A stretch of 64,000 bases of DNA from DATFVJ01 sp963712955 (GCA_963712955.1 CAVQKF010000016.1:51437-115436); one strand, 5' to 3'; counted from the stretch's first letter, positions 17,301 through 26,341 are shown. The notes: generated from the letters alone by a model not told the origin. Program-made: numbers and translations.

Positions 17301-18560
17301 TCAATCTGAGAATGCCTCGTCATACCGGTCCGCGAACTCGCGCGCCGCCGGGCTGGTTGGGGTGGCCTTTCGCCTGAGCGTGGCGAGCCGGTTGCGGGTG
17401 CGCGACGACCTGATAGCGGCAACGGCCGGGACCGCCCCGGCTGCGGTCTCGCAGGAACTTGTCACATCGCCCGCCTCATTCAGGGCCTCCGCCAGCCGGA
17501 CCTGGTAGTAACAGCCGTTCCTGGCGAAGGCCGCCTCCGCCATTTCGAGCGCCGCGCGGAACTGCACAGCCGCGCGGTCCGGCTTGCCGAGCGCGGCGTA
17601 TGACATGCCTTCGATGCCGGCCACCTCGGCGGGCGTCAGCGACCGGATCCACGGCGGGTCGTCGGCGCTGCTGCCCTTGCCGAACTCGTTCTTGGCGCGG
17701 GCAAGCTCACGCCGGAAACCCGCAGCGTCCTGGGTGCCAGCGTGGGCGCGGGCCGATCGCAGGTGCAGCAGCGCGTCCAGCCGTGGCGTGGCCCAGCCGG
17801 ATGACACCCGGAGCGCCGTCTCGGCCAGGCCGATGGCCTCACGCGGCCGTCCCCGGCGCTGCGCCTGGAGGCACATATACGACAGCACCCGTGCCTCCAG
17901 CGGCCGGTCGTCGTTCATCCGCGCCAGCAGCAGCGTTTCCTGGTAGTAGTGCCGCGACATGGCGAAACGGTCGGCGTCATAGGCCGTCCAGCCAACCCAC
18001 GCGCCGAGCTGCCCAGCCACCTCGGTCAGCGCGCTGCCCGTGGCAGCACTGTAGGAGCCCGCATAGAGCCAGTCGTAAGCGGTGTCCAACAGGGCAGCCG
18101 CACCGTCACACACCAGGTCGCCACCCTCGCGCGCATCGGTGCGCTCAAGCTCGCCAAGAACGGACCCCAGCAGCTCCACATGGTGGCCGCCGACCCGCGC
18201 CCGGCTGGCCAGCCGACGCGTCGACACCGCGATCCCGAGCGCAGAGAGGAATGCGGCCGTGAACTGCCGCCTGGTCGCATCGCTCACGTCCCGCCCAAAT
18301 TCGTACACCCATGGCGCGGGTTCCGCCGCTTCTCCTTCGGAATGCCCGCTGGCGGGAGGTGCGGGCACGAGGGAGACCAGCGCCTCATCGGCAACGAGCA
18401 CCTCGTCAAGCCGCTCCGCCATGGCCCGCGATGGCCGCTTCCGGCCGCTGGCCAGCTTCGACAGGTGACCAGAGTCGCATGGCACGCGGCGCGCCGCCTC
18501 GCGCAGGGACATGCCCTGCACAGCCAGCAAGCGCCGCAGCTCATCACCGAAGTGTGACAT
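17301..18560 (-). CDS. XRE helix-turn-helix regulator with TPR-like region
   Basis: 419 residues. An N-terminal HTH (LRRLLAVQGMSLREAARRVP then SGHLSKLASGRKRPSRAMAE) is followed by about 300 residues of helical repeats resembling tetratricopeptide units. This is the large actinomycete family that often controls small neighbouring genes. It is first in an operon with the GNAT and the 62-residue peptide, and divergent from the small genes at 18713-19274. Matching half-sites at both ends of the divergent promoter region suggest autoregulation. Confidence 0.85.
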   Translation of the reverse strand: MSHFGDELRRLLAVQGMSLREAARRVPCDSGHLSKLASGRKRPSRAMAERLDEVLVADEALVSLVPAPPASGHSEGEAAEPAPWVYEFGRDVSDATRRQFTAAFLSALGIAVSTRRLASRARVGGHHVELLGSVLGELERTDAREGGDLVCDGAAALLDTAYDWLYAGSYSAATGSALTEVAGQLGAWVGWTAYDADRFAMSRHYYQETLLLARMNDDRPLEARVLSYMCLQAQRRGRPREAIGLAETALRVSSGWATPRLDALLHLRSARAHAGTQDAAGFRRELARAKNEFGKGSSADDPPWIRSLTPAEVAGIEGMSYAALGKPDRAAVQFRAALEMAEAAFARNGCYYQVRLAEALNEAGDVTSSCETAAGAVPAVAAIRSSRTRNRLATLRRKATPTSPAAREFADRYDEAFSD

Positions 18561-18566
18561 CGCGCG

Positions 18567-18690
18567 TGTACCAATCGCGTGGTGTGAGTGCTGTCCGCTG
18601 CCTCCTGCCCGCTCCAGGACAGCGGGCAGCGGGCATCATCTTCCAACTTACGCCTGCGCCCAGTTGGCTGCCGGTAATCACATTGGTACA
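18567..18690. promoter_or_regulatory. Divergent promoter region with matched half-sites
   Basis: TGTACCAAT (18567-18575) and its exact reverse complement ATTGGTACA (18682-18690) sit at the two ends of the divergent region between the XRE gene and the small genes. Each is close to the start codon it would control. They are candidate operators for the XRE protein. Between them lies a GC-rich inverted repeat (CCGCTGCC / GGCAGCGG). Confidence 0.4.
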
Positions 18691-18712
18691 AGCTGGAAAG
18701 AGTGATTCGCTG

Positions 18713-19009
18713 ATGGCAACGCGGGGAAACGATTCATCTGATTCAGCGGCCGACCTGGAAAGGCTCGCGGCCCAGATCGACAGCCAGGCGTACGCGGTCA
18801 CTCTCGTGAGAGCGCAAGGCCGCCCGCACCTGCACGTCACCAACCGGCAGGCCGTCCAGCTCACCGAGCGCATCTACTGCGACGGCGACGCGTACTGGTG
18901 GGGGTGGTCCGAGCGCATCGCGGACGTGGGCGACGTGGGCCGCGCGGCGGAGGCGGTAAGCCGCGTGCTGCGGTCGATCGGGGACCGCACCCATGCCAGG
19001 CGCGCATAA
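18713..19009 (+). CDS. Small conserved hypothetical protein
   Basis: 98 residues from the ATG at 18713. The middle part, VRAQGRPHLHVTNRQAVQLT then ERIYCDGDAYWWGWSERIAD, is typical of actinomycete small proteins encoded divergently from XRE-TPR regulators; function unknown. It overlaps the next gene by 17 bp, indicating an operon. Confidence 0.65.
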   Translation: MATRGNDSSDSAADLERLAAQIDSQAYAVTLVRAQGRPHLHVTNRQAVQLTERIYCDGDAYWWGWSERIADVGDVGRAAEAVSRVLRSIGDRTHARRA

Positions 19010-19274
19010 GCAACCGCCGCCCCTGGCGGCAGGCCCTCTGACCGGCGCAGACCTGGCCTCTCTGCGGCGGTTCGCTGACGCCGTGCTGGACGCCCGCGAC
19101 AGCTTCCGCGACAACGCGAAGCTCTACACCGAGCGCGCCGACGAGCTGGCTGCCGACCCCATCCGCGCCGCCCTGTGCCGTGGGCAGGCGATGGCATTCG
19201 CGAGTTCTGCCGAGCACATAAACGAGGCGCTCTCGATCGCCACCGGCAGATGGGGGCAGGGGCGGCGCACCTGA
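18993..19274 (+). CDS. Small hypothetical protein, predicted helical
   Basis: 93 residues, starting within the last codons of the previous gene. The content is mostly helix-forming and acidic (LRRFADAVLDARDSFRDNAK, RADELAADPIRAALCRGQAM), suggesting a small alpha-helical partner protein. No family recognised. Co-transcribed with the 98-residue protein. Confidence 0.55.
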   Translation: MPGAHKQPPPLAAGPLTGADLASLRRFADAVLDARDSFRDNAKLYTERADELAADPIRAALCRGQAMAFASSAEHINEALSIATGRWGQGRRT

Positions 19275-19340
19275 GACCCGTGCGGCCGGGTGCTTCTTCG
19301 CACGACGCCCGGCCGCGCGGTACCACAGGAGGCGATCAAG

Positions 19341-19598
19341 ATGGCAGACGATCTTGCCCGGCTGTGGCGCCAGTTCCCGGCGTGGCGCGTTGAGTGGGAC
19401 TCTGTGATCCAGATCCCCGCAACCGCTGGATCAGCTCGACCTGGACGGGTTAGCAAGCAGGGGGTGTACTCTCGCGTCCGCCCCGGACATCCCCACATTA
19501 CGGGCGCACCGGCACAGGGCTCGGGTACGGGCACCGGGCAAAAGGGCCACCGCGGCGCGGCGGGCCGGTACCGGATAACGCTGATCAGCCCGCTGTGA
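19341..19598 (+). CDS. Short hypothetical protein, possibly truncated
   Basis: 86 residues from an ATG with AGGAGG at 19327-19332, a strong and well-placed site. The N-terminus LARLWRQFPAWRVEWDS resembles the start of small actinomycete proteins with a W-x3-P-x-W pattern. After residue 25 the sequence becomes low-complexity and unlike that family, and the 3' end overlaps the AAA+ gene. It may be the remnant of a longer gene. Confidence 0.35.
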   Translation: MADDLARLWRQFPAWRVEWDSVIQIPATAGSARPGRVSKQGVYSRVRPGHPHITGAPAQGSGTGTGQKGHRGAAGRYRITLISPL

Positions 19599-21975
19599 AC
19601 TCCCGGTAGGCGGCGTGGATGTCGGCGCCGGTCACGGTGGTCAGTTCGGCCGCGCTTGCCTGTTCACCGAGCCGCGCCACCCGCAGGTCCCTGTGCGCGC
19701 AAGCGCGCTCGAACATCGATCGCGCGAACCGGCCGTTGCCAAGCTCGTCGACCCGGCGCTGCGCGCACACCTCGCCGAAAATCTGCCCGAGCCCGGCGAG
19801 CGCGTCGGAGTCGAAAACGTCGCCCGCCCGGCCCGCGAGAAGCATGGCAATGCTCTGCAACTCGACGGCCGAGTAGCTCGGGAACCGCACGCGAGTGGCG
19901 AACCGTGACGCCAGGCCCGGGTTGCTGGCCAGGAACGCCTCCATCGCGGAGGTATATCCGGCGAGGACAACGACGAGGCGGTCACGGTCGTCCTCAGCCC
20001 GCTTGAGCAGGATCTGGATCGCCTCAGCGCCAAACGCGTCACCGCCCGAATACCCACTGTTACTGAGGGAGTATGCCTCGTCGACGAACAGCACCCCGCC
20101 GAGCGCGGAGTCGATCAGCTTGTTGGTCTTGATCGCAGTCGAGCCGAGGTGCTCACCGACCAGGTCACCCCGGTGCGCCTCGACCACGACAGGACGGGCA
20201 AGCAGGCCGAGTGCTGCGAAGACTCGGCCGAGGATCCTGGCGACGGTGGTCTTCCCGGTACCCGGCGGGCCTGTGAACACGAAATGCCGTGCGGGCGGCG
20301 TGCTTGCGAGCCCCTGGCGCTCACGCATGCCCGCGACCTGAAGCTGGGCGGCGATCGCGCGCACCTGCTGCTTCACCGGCTCGAGGCCGATGAGGCCGTC
20401 CAACTCGGCGAGCGCGCTCGCCAGCGTGGGCGTCTTCTCGTAGCCACGGAAACGGGAGGTCAGTTCGGCGAATGCGCGATCAGCGTCTGGTGGGCGGATG
20501 GTGATGAGCTCGGACGGCTCGGGATCGCGCCCGTTGCTCATGACCCGTACATCGCGCGCCTCCGCCGCCTTCTCGACCAGGCTGCGCACGAACCGCCCGT
20601 TGCCGAGATCATCCACGATGCGGCGGCGGGCCACCTCCTCGAACATCCGCCAGAGGGCGGGCCGCGCATCGGCCTCGAGCACGTCGCCGCGCCGCTCCAC
20701 ACAGAACTCGGCGATCTGGAGCAACTCGGCCGGCGTATAGCTGGGGAACTTCACCCGGGTGGCGAACCGTGACGCGAGCCCCGGGTTGCTCGCAAGGAAG
20801 TTCTCCATCTGCTTCTCGTACCCGGCGAGAATGATGATGAGGTCTTCGCGGTCGTCCTCGGCCCGCTTCAGCAGGGCCTGCACGGCCTCGTTACCGAACC
20901 GGTCTGCCTGGCCGTCACCCTCGTTCACAAGGCTGTACGCCTCGTCGATGAAAAGGACGCCGCCAAGGGCGGTATCCACAAGCTCGTTTGTCTTGATCGC
21001 GGTGGCGCCGAGGAACTCCCCGACAAGATCGGCCCGCTGCGCTTCGATCACGTACGGCGTGTCGAGCAGCCCGAACGCATAGAAAATCTTGGCGATGACG
21101 CGCGCGACCGTGGTCTTACCTGTCCCTGGCGGGCCGAGGAGCACGAAGTGGCGCATCGGCTTGTCGGTCGCATAACCCGCGAGGGCACGCATCCGTGCCG
21201 CCTCGATCGACGCGGCGATCGATCTGATCTGATCCTTGACCGGTGCCAGCCCGATCATGCTGGCGAGCTCGGCCATCGCTTCATCGACCGAGATCTCCGG
21301 CAGCGCGGTTTCCACCGCACCGGCGGCTGAGTCCTTGTCCCTCGGCCTGGCGGCGTCACCTGCGAGCGCCTGCTCGCGCACGGGGGTGTCTGCCGAATGG
21401 CCATAACCGTACGAGCCGGCGATGCCACTTCCGCGCAGGCGTGTGCGCCCGCGCACCCGTTCGTCCTGCATGGCCTTGGCCAGCCGCCAGCCGAGCACGG
21501 CGAGGGCAAGCAGCCACGCCGCACCGAGCCCGACGACCGGCTGGGACGGCCAGATCCTCAGCGCCGCGACTCCCGCTGGGATGGACCAAAGCAGCGCCCA
21601 CGCCACCGTGCGGCAGGGTACATACCACCTGACGAGCGTGGCGGCATGTGCGGCCGCCACGACGACGACGGGCAGCACGAGGAGCGGCAGCAGCCAGGCT
21701 GGGTGCCCGCCTGCACCGAAGCACACCGCGACGAGACCCCAGATCGCAACCGACGCAGAAGCGGCCACTCCTGCGCGGCCGTCGAGCACGGCGACGATCG
21801 CGAACCCGAGGGTGGCGAGCAAAAGGAACGGCGAGACGAAGGCACCGATGATGACGGCCATGAACAGGAGAACGATCTTCAGGCCGACCGGCGAGCGGGC
21901 GAACCAGGACCGGGCGCGGTTGAGCCAATCCTGCGGCCGGTTATTACCGGGCCAGGATTTCTCTTGAGGCCGCAC
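19585..21975 (-). CDS. Membrane-anchored protein with two CbbX/SpoVK-type AAA+ domains
   Basis: About 796 residues. Four or more hydrophobic segments at about residues 30-160 anchor it in the membrane. Two AAA+ domains of the CbbX/SpoVK/EccA class follow. Domain 1 has LLGPPGTGKTTVARV and GGVLFIDEAYSL; domain 2 has FTGPPGTGKTTVARI and GGVLFVDEAYSL. Each has a NPGLASRFATRV sensor/arginine region. Both Walker A lysines and Walker B DE pairs are intact, so both domains should hydrolyse ATP. The GTG at 21975 has GGGAG close upstream; an in-frame GTG at 22011 is possible. No ESX genes are adjacent, so the substrate is unknown. Confidence 0.85.
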   Translation of the reverse strand: MRPQEKSWPGNNRPQDWLNRARSWFARSPVGLKIVLLFMAVIIGAFVSPFLLLATLGFAIVAVLDGRAGVAASASVAIWGLVAVCFGAGGHPAWLLPLLVLPVVVVAAAHAATLVRWYVPCRTVAWALLWSIPAGVAALRIWPSQPVVGLGAAWLLALAVLGWRLAKAMQDERVRGRTRLRGSGIAGSYGYGHSADTPVREQALAGDAARPRDKDSAAGAVETALPEISVDEAMAELASMIGLAPVKDQIRSIAASIEAARMRALAGYATDKPMRHFVLLGPPGTGKTTVARVIAKIFYAFGLLDTPYVIEAQRADLVGEFLGATAIKTNELVDTALGGVLFIDEAYSLVNEGDGQADRFGNEAVQALLKRAEDDREDLIIILAGYEKQMENFLASNPGLASRFATRVKFPSYTPAELLQIAEFCVERRGDVLEADARPALWRMFEEVARRRIVDDLGNGRFVRSLVEKAAEARDVRVMSNGRDPEPSELITIRPPDADRAFAELTSRFRGYEKTPTLASALAELDGLIGLEPVKQQVRAIAAQLQVAGMRERQGLASTPPARHFVFTGPPGTGKTTVARILGRVFAALGLLARPVVVEAHRGDLVGEHLGSTAIKTNKLIDSALGGVLFVDEAYSLSNSGYSGGDAFGAEAIQILLKRAEDDRDRLVVVLAGYTSAMEAFLASNPGLASRFATRVRFPSYSAVELQSIAMLLAGRAGDVFDSDALAGLGQIFGEVCAQRRVDELGNGRFARSMFERACAHRDLRVARLGEQASAAELTTVTGADIHAAYREFTAG

Positions 21976-22039
21976 TTTGCTCCCTCGCACTCGTCTCTGT
22001 ATAGCGCACACCCGCCCGATGCGGCAGCACCAAATCTGT

Positions 22040-22083
22040 TACATGATGCAGAACCCGCGTCTACATGATGCAGAACCCGCGTC
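22040..22083. repeat. 22-bp tandem duplication upstream of the AAA+ gene
   Basis: Two adjacent, identical 22-bp units containing TACATGATGCAGAACCCGCG, located 60-110 bp upstream of the AAA+ gene. TACATGATGCA includes a near-palindrome. It could be a duplicated regulator site or a simple expansion. Confidence 0.85.
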
Positions 22084-22177
22084 AGTGGCGGACCAGAACC
22101 GGCCGTCCCCGGTTCCGATAACGCCCCACCCCGCGCCCACCCCGCGCCGGTCAGGCCCTTCACAACGGATCGATACC

Positions 22178-22210
22178 GCGCGCGGCCGCGCGGCCGCAGC
22201 CGCGCGCGGC
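22178..22210. repeat. GC-rich palindromic hairpin
   Basis: CCGCGCGCGGC near 22178 and GCCGCGCGCGG near 22200 form a long GC stem in the 330-bp gap between the AAA+ gene and the hydrolase gene. It has no U-tract. Possible transcription barrier. Confidence 0.45.
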
Positions 22211-22396
22211 GTCCCACCGCTTGGCTCCGCCCTTGACCCGGTGCCGCACGCTGTTACGGTTCAGGAAAATGGCGCGGCCAGCTTACCGATTCGCGCCGCC
22301 AGCCCGCCGTAAGCACTGTTGGTGTTTAGCACCAGAGAGGTGCTAGGGATTGGTGAGTTCAGTGGGGTGAACTTCTGGGCGGAACTCCTGGGTGCA

Positions 22397-23308
22397 TCAG
22401 GCTGTCCCGCGGACGAACGTGGCGACGATCTCACCGAGCCGCTCGCCCGCATCCTCCTGGAGGAAATGGCCCGCACCCGCGATCACCGGGTGATCGCGGC
22501 CAGTCGCGCCAGGAATCGCGCGCTTCAAGATCGGCGCCATTCCACCTGTGATCGGGTCACCATCACTGAACGCGACCAGGAATGGCTTCTGCCAGCCGAG
22601 CAGCTTCTGCCAGGCTGCACGGTTGGCAGGCGCGGCGGGATCGCCCGGGGTGGCCGGGACCAGGCCGGGCATGGCGCGCGGCCCCGCCTGGTAGCTCGCG
22701 TCGGGGAATGGCGCGTCGTAGGCGGCGCGCACATCGCCGGCCAGCGGCTGTTTGCAGCCCGACTGCACGAACCTGCTGATGTCGATCGACGGCGCGGTGG
22801 TCATGGCATTGCGGAACACCCACCAGATTTCCGGCAGTTCCTGGTCTCCGGTGGGCAGTCCGGTGTTCGCAGCGACGATCCGGTCGAACCGGCCTGGATG
22901 CTCGGCGGCGAGCCGCAGCCCGATCAGCCCGCCCCAGTCCTGGCCAACCACGGTGATGCCGTCCAGGCCGAGGCTGTCGAGCACGAGTGACCGCATCCAT
23001 TCGACGTGCCGCGCATAGCTGTGGTCGGCCACGTCGGCGGGCTTGTCCGAGCGGCCGAAGCCGGGCATGTCAGGGGCGATCGCCCGCAAGCCCGCCTCGG
23101 CCAGCACGTTCATCACTTTCCTGTAGAGGAACGACCAGCTCGGCTCACCGTGCAGCAGCAGTACGGGCGGGCCGTCCGACGGGCCCGCCGCTACCCACGC
23201 CATCCGAAGCGTGCCACCGGCACCGTCCGGCACCTCCGCATAATGAGGCTCGTAACCAAACCCGGGCAGCGCGGCGAAACGGTCAACGGGCGTGCGCAAG
23301 GTCCGCAT
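22397..23308 (-). CDS. Haloalkane dehalogenase-like alpha/beta hydrolase
   Basis: 303 residues. The alpha/beta hydrolase core has LLLHGEPSWSFLYRKVM (HG-x-P oxyanion motif of the dehalogenase group), PDMPGFGRSDKP, and the nucleophile elbow VVGQDWGGLIGLRLA with Asp in place of Ser, as in haloalkane dehalogenases. The base is expected in VIAGAGHFLQEDAGE near the C-terminus. AANTGLPTGDQ matches the cap entry of subfamily I enzymes. The reaction would be hydrolytic removal of halide from haloalkanes, though the natural substrate is unknown. The ATG at 23308 (MRTLRTPVDRFAALPGF) is the family start. Confidence 0.85.
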   Translation of the reverse strand: MRTLRTPVDRFAALPGFGYEPHYAEVPDGAGGTLRMAWVAAGPSDGPPVLLLHGEPSWSFLYRKVMNVLAEAGLRAIAPDMPGFGRSDKPADVADHSYARHVEWMRSLVLDSLGLDGITVVGQDWGGLIGLRLAAEHPGRFDRIVAANTGLPTGDQELPEIWWVFRNAMTTAPSIDISRFVQSGCKQPLAGDVRAAYDAPFPDASYQAGPRAMPGLVPATPGDPAAPANRAAWQKLLGWQKPFLVAFSDGDPITGGMAPILKRAIPGATGRDHPVIAGAGHFLQEDAGERLGEIVATFVRGTA

Positions 23309-23550
23309 GCCGCCATCATGGCAGCGCGCTCGCCGCACCTGCGCGATGGCCCGTTGGTCGCGTGCGGGCCGGGCCTGTGTCATGTACCGGGTGCTTGTGG
23401 CCAGGCAGCCCCCCCGGCGCGCAGCGCCGCGTCCTGCGCCAGGAAAGCGCCTACGTGACCGCCGCCTCAACGCGCGAGCCGTTAGGGAGAAGTATCGCCT
23501 GCTCTCACGTAAGTTTCGCCGCGCGAGGGCCAGTTTACTAGGCTCGGTCC

Positions 23551-24607
23551 GTGCGCGAGAATCCTCCGTCGAAGCTCGAACGTCGTGTCGCGGAAGCGGC
23601 CGGGGCCGCACTGGCCAGGCAGAACTACGTCGCGCCGCTCGACGTGCTCACCGGTATCGGCTGGCTTCCGCAGACCCTCGTCGACACGTGGCGGCAGGGC
23701 CGGGTCGACTGCCTGGAAGAGCTCATGTCCGCACAGCCGGGCAAACGCGCATCGGCGCTTGAATATCTGGTCCACTGGGCACGGGGGGCCGGCGACGCCG
23801 GCCGAGACCAGCTACGCGGCCGCGACAAGGGACCGGCGGGCGCTGCGCTTCACCGCCGACGGTGATCCCGGGGTTGAGCGCACGTATCGAACGCACTGGA
23901 TCTCACCGGCCCTGTCCGAGGCGAGCCGCGAACGGCTGACGCAGCGTCAGAGCAAGGCGCCTGACCTGGTCGTCGTCATGCCGATCAAGGACTGGACCTG
24001 CGCGAACTGCGGCGACACCGGCGAATTCCTCATCATGGACGGCTCCGGGCCGCTCTGCCTGACCTGCGCCGACATGGACCACCTGGTATTTCTCGGGGCG
24101 GGAGACGCGGCGCTCACCCGCAGGGCCAGGAAGGCCAGCGTGCTGTCGGCCGTGGTCGTGCGGTGGAGCCGATCAAGGAAGCGCTACGAGCGGCAGGGGA
24201 TCCTCGTCGAAGAACCGGCGCTCGAGCAGGCTGAACAGCAGTGCCTCGCCGACGGGGAGGCACGGACGCGGCGCCGTGAACGCGACAGGGAGCGGCGCGC
24301 GAACGAGGACGTGGAGTTCCAGGCTCGGCTGGCGGCCGGCATCCTGCGGTTGTTCCCCGGCTGCCCGGCGGCGCGAGCGGAGGCGATCGCCCGCCACACA
24401 GGCACCAGGGGCAGCGGCCGGGTGGGGCGTTCCGCGGCCGGCCGGGCGCTGGACGAGGACGCGATCACCGTTGCCGTCGTCGCGTCCATACGGCACGAGG
24501 ACACTGGCTACGACGCACTGCTCATGTCCGGCGTCCCCCGTGAGGTCGCCAGGGACCGCATCCGGCGCCAGATAGACCACGCACTGCATTCCTGGGCGGC
24601 GCCCTGA
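23551..24607 (+). pseudogene. DUF2293-domain protein, frameshifted
   Basis: From the GTG at 23551 the frame reads ENPPSKLERRVAEAAGAALA, LDVLTGIGWLPQTLVDTWRQ and ALEYLVHWARG. It then continues in the next frame with ALRFTADGDPGVERTYRTHW, DWTCANCGDTGEFLIMDG, GPLCLTCADMDHLVFLGAGD and the DUF2293 C-terminus. The switch falls at the six-G run at 23783-23788; removing one G gives a single frame. CANC and CLTC form a probable zinc site. The whole protein (about 350 aa) is conserved in actinomycetes with unknown function. The homopolymer position makes a sequencing error or slippage likely. Confidence 0.7.
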
Positions 24608-24672
24608 GGGCCAGGAGAATGCCCCCGCTGGCAGCCAGGCCGCCGGGTAACGCGCTGCGGGACAGCGCTTAT

Positions 24673-24740
24673 TCTCGCGGGCTGTCAGCCCTCTGGTCTC
24701 GCGGGCTGTCAGCCCTCTGGTCTCGCGGGCTGTCAGCCCT
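24673..24740. repeat. 24-bp tandem repeat with internal hairpin (about 2.8 copies)
   Basis: The unit reads TCTCGCGGGCTGTCAGCCC plus TCTGG; two full copies and one partial. Each contains the near-palindrome GGGCTGTCAGCCC, so the transcript could form a row of hairpins. The last copy overlaps the final codons and stop of the LysM gene (minus strand), which suggests a repeated terminator between this gene and the DUF2293 gene. Confidence 0.88.
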
Positions 24741-25062
24741 TCGGCACCCAGAGCCGCTGGCCGGCGGCGATCTGCGCGCTCGGCAACGCGTTGATGTCGG
24801 TGATCTGCTCTATGACGAGCCTGGGGTCCGCGTCAGGCTCGGCGCGCGCGGCGATCGACCATAGCGAGTCGCCAGGCCGCACGACAACCTGGGACAGGTG
24901 TTTCTCGTACACGCTGGGCGGTACGCCCGACCCGGTCGCGTCCGCGCCGCCCGCCACCGTAAGCCAGATCAAGCCGGCGGCGAAGAAGAGGAAGCCGACG
25001 AGCGCGATTCTGCCGCGCCGGGTGAGCCTGAGTGCGGGTGCGGCGGCTCCAGTTGCAGTCAT
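24733..25062 (-). CDS. LysM peptidoglycan-binding protein divergent from lexA
   Basis: 109 residues. One transmembrane segment (ALVGFLFFAAGLIWLTVAGG) follows a short basic cytoplasmic stretch, then an extracytoplasmic LysM domain: VVRPGDSLWSIAARAEPDAD to AQIAAGQRLWVP. The ATG at 25062 has GGAGGGAG at ideal spacing. Genes of this kind lie opposite lexA across actinobacteria (Rv2719c in M. tuberculosis is the known example) and are induced by DNA damage to affect cell division. An SOS box in the shared upstream region supports the same role here. Confidence 0.88.
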   Translation of the reverse strand: MTATGAAAPALRLTRRGRIALVGFLFFAAGLIWLTVAGGADATGSGVPPSVYEKHLSQVVVRPGDSLWSIAARAEPDADPRLVIEQITDINALPSAQIAAGQRLWVPKG

Positions 25063-25161
25063 CGCGGTCTCCCTCCGAATAGGCACACATGTTCGATCGT
25101 ACGTGCGTTCGATCGAACACAGGTACGTTGTATCGCAGGGGTACGACATTTTCCACAACCG

Positions 25162-25177
25162 TCGAACAGGTGTTTGA
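25162..25177. promoter_or_regulatory. SOS box (LexA-binding site)
   Basis: TCGAACAGGTGTTTGA matches the actinobacterial LexA consensus TCGAAC-N4-GTTCGA with one mismatch. It lies in the shared region between the LysM gene and lexA. A second area at 25087-25125 has a GTTCGATCGAAC palindrome and a repeated GTTCGATCG, which may bind LexA or be part of the LysM promoter. Confidence 0.75.
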
Positions 25178-25378
25178 GGTAGCGCGCGAGAACCGCTAAC
25201 GTCGGCTCCGTAAGGCAGTACAGCCCGCGTAAGACAGCACAGACCGCGCACGGCATCGCAAGCCCGCGCACGCCGGCAGGACTGCGGAAGGGCGATCCGC
25301 AGCCCGGCCCGCTGCACTGGCCCGTGAACCAGGCAACGCAGCCATGCACCAGGCAACAGGCATAAGGAGACCGCGGAG

Positions 25379-26218
25379 ATGAGCAGCAATGACGGCGGCG
25401 GCCCGGCACCGAGGAGCCCGGGCCGGCCGCGGAAACACCCCCTCGACCCGGTGGTGACGCCCCGGAAGAAAGGGAAAGGGAAGAGGAAAAGCCCGACCGT
25501 CGTGGAGTTCCCCGATCAGCCCGACCCCGCGCACGTGCTCACCTGGCGGCAGCGCCGGGTCCTGCAGGTGATCCGTGACTCCGTACAGCGCAGGGGTTAC
25601 CCGCCGTCGATGCGGGAAATCGGCGAGGCGGTGGGACTGACGAGCACGTCGAGCGTCAGTTACCAGCTGTCCACCCTGCAGAGCAAGGGCTATTTGCGCC
25701 GCGATCCGAACCGGCCGCGTGCGGTCGAAGTCAGGCTGCCGGGCAAGCCACCCGTACGGGCAGGCGCACCGGCCGATGGCATGGACGAGGCGGTCGCCGA
25801 TGGCGTCACCGAGCCGGACAGAGCGGAAACGCAGGCAGCACAGGACACCGCTTATGTCCCGCTTGTCGGGCGGATCGCGGCCGGCGGCCCGATCCTCGCA
25901 GAGGAGGTTGTGGAGGACATATTCCCGCTGCCCAGGCAGATTGTCGGTGAGGGAACGCTATTCCTGCTCAAGGTGGCCGGTGACTCGATGATCGAAGCAG
26001 CCATCGCTGACGGCGACTGGGTCGTCGTGAGGCAGCAGCCTGTCGCAGAGAACGGCGACATCGTTGCCGCCATGATCGACGGTGAGGCGACAGTCAAGAC
26101 GCTCAAGCGCAAGGACGGGCATGTCTGGCTGATGCCGCAGAACGTCGCCTACGAACCGATCCCTGGCGACGAGGCCGCGGTACTTGGCCGGGTTGTGGCC
26201 GTCCTGCGCCGCGTATGA
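25379..26218 (+). CDS. lexA: SOS repressor LexA
   Basis: 279 residues. The winged HTH includes LTWRQRRVLQVIRDSVQRRG and MREIGEAVGLTSTSSVSYQL. The latent peptidase half shows the AAGG cleavage-site region (RIAAGGPILAEE, cleaved A-G) and KVAGDSMIEAAIADGDWVVV with the catalytic Ser of GDSM. GEATVKTLKRKDGHVWLM carries the catalytic Lys. It has an unusual basic, proline-rich N-terminal extension of about 50 residues (KHPLDPVVTPRKKGKGKRKS). It represses SOS genes until RecA-stimulated self-cleavage. The start ATG at 25379 has GGAG-type sites upstream. Confidence 0.95.
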   Translation: MSSNDGGGPAPRSPGRPRKHPLDPVVTPRKKGKGKRKSPTVVEFPDQPDPAHVLTWRQRRVLQVIRDSVQRRGYPPSMREIGEAVGLTSTSSVSYQLSTLQSKGYLRRDPNRPRAVEVRLPGKPPVRAGAPADGMDEAVADGVTEPDRAETQAAQDTAYVPLVGRIAAGGPILAEEVVEDIFPLPRQIVGEGTLFLLKVAGDSMIEAAIADGDWVVVRQQPVAENGDIVAAMIDGEATVKTLKRKDGHVWLMPQNVAYEPIPGDEAAVLGRVVAVLRRV

Positions 26219-26302
26219 AGCCGCACCGGGGGGCGGGGGCCCGCTGACCCGCCTGACCGTCTCGACTGATGCCGCCCGCCACGGCTCCGCTAGCCTTAGG
26301 GC

Positions 26303-26341
26303 ATGCGAGCTTTCCGCCTCCTTCCTGGTGCGCCGCGTTGA
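26303..26341 (+). CDS. Leader peptide MRAFRLLPGAPR of the leuS attenuator
   Basis: A 12-codon frame with adjacent leucine codons CTC CTT, followed at once by two hairpins and a T-run before leuS. A TAGCCT box at 26291-26296 puts the likely transcription start at the ATG itself, so the leader peptide would be translated from a leaderless mRNA. When charged Leu-tRNA is scarce, ribosomes should stall at the Leu codons and change the downstream fold. Too short to judge by composition; the case rests on position, codon content and the terminator. Confidence 0.72.
   Translation: MRAFRLLPGAPR

Noticed and set aside
26324..26341. T-box-like TGGTGCGCCGCG before leuS
   Set aside because: The T-box core is TGGNACCGCG and there is no stem I specifier loop; the leader-peptide attenuator explains the sequence better.
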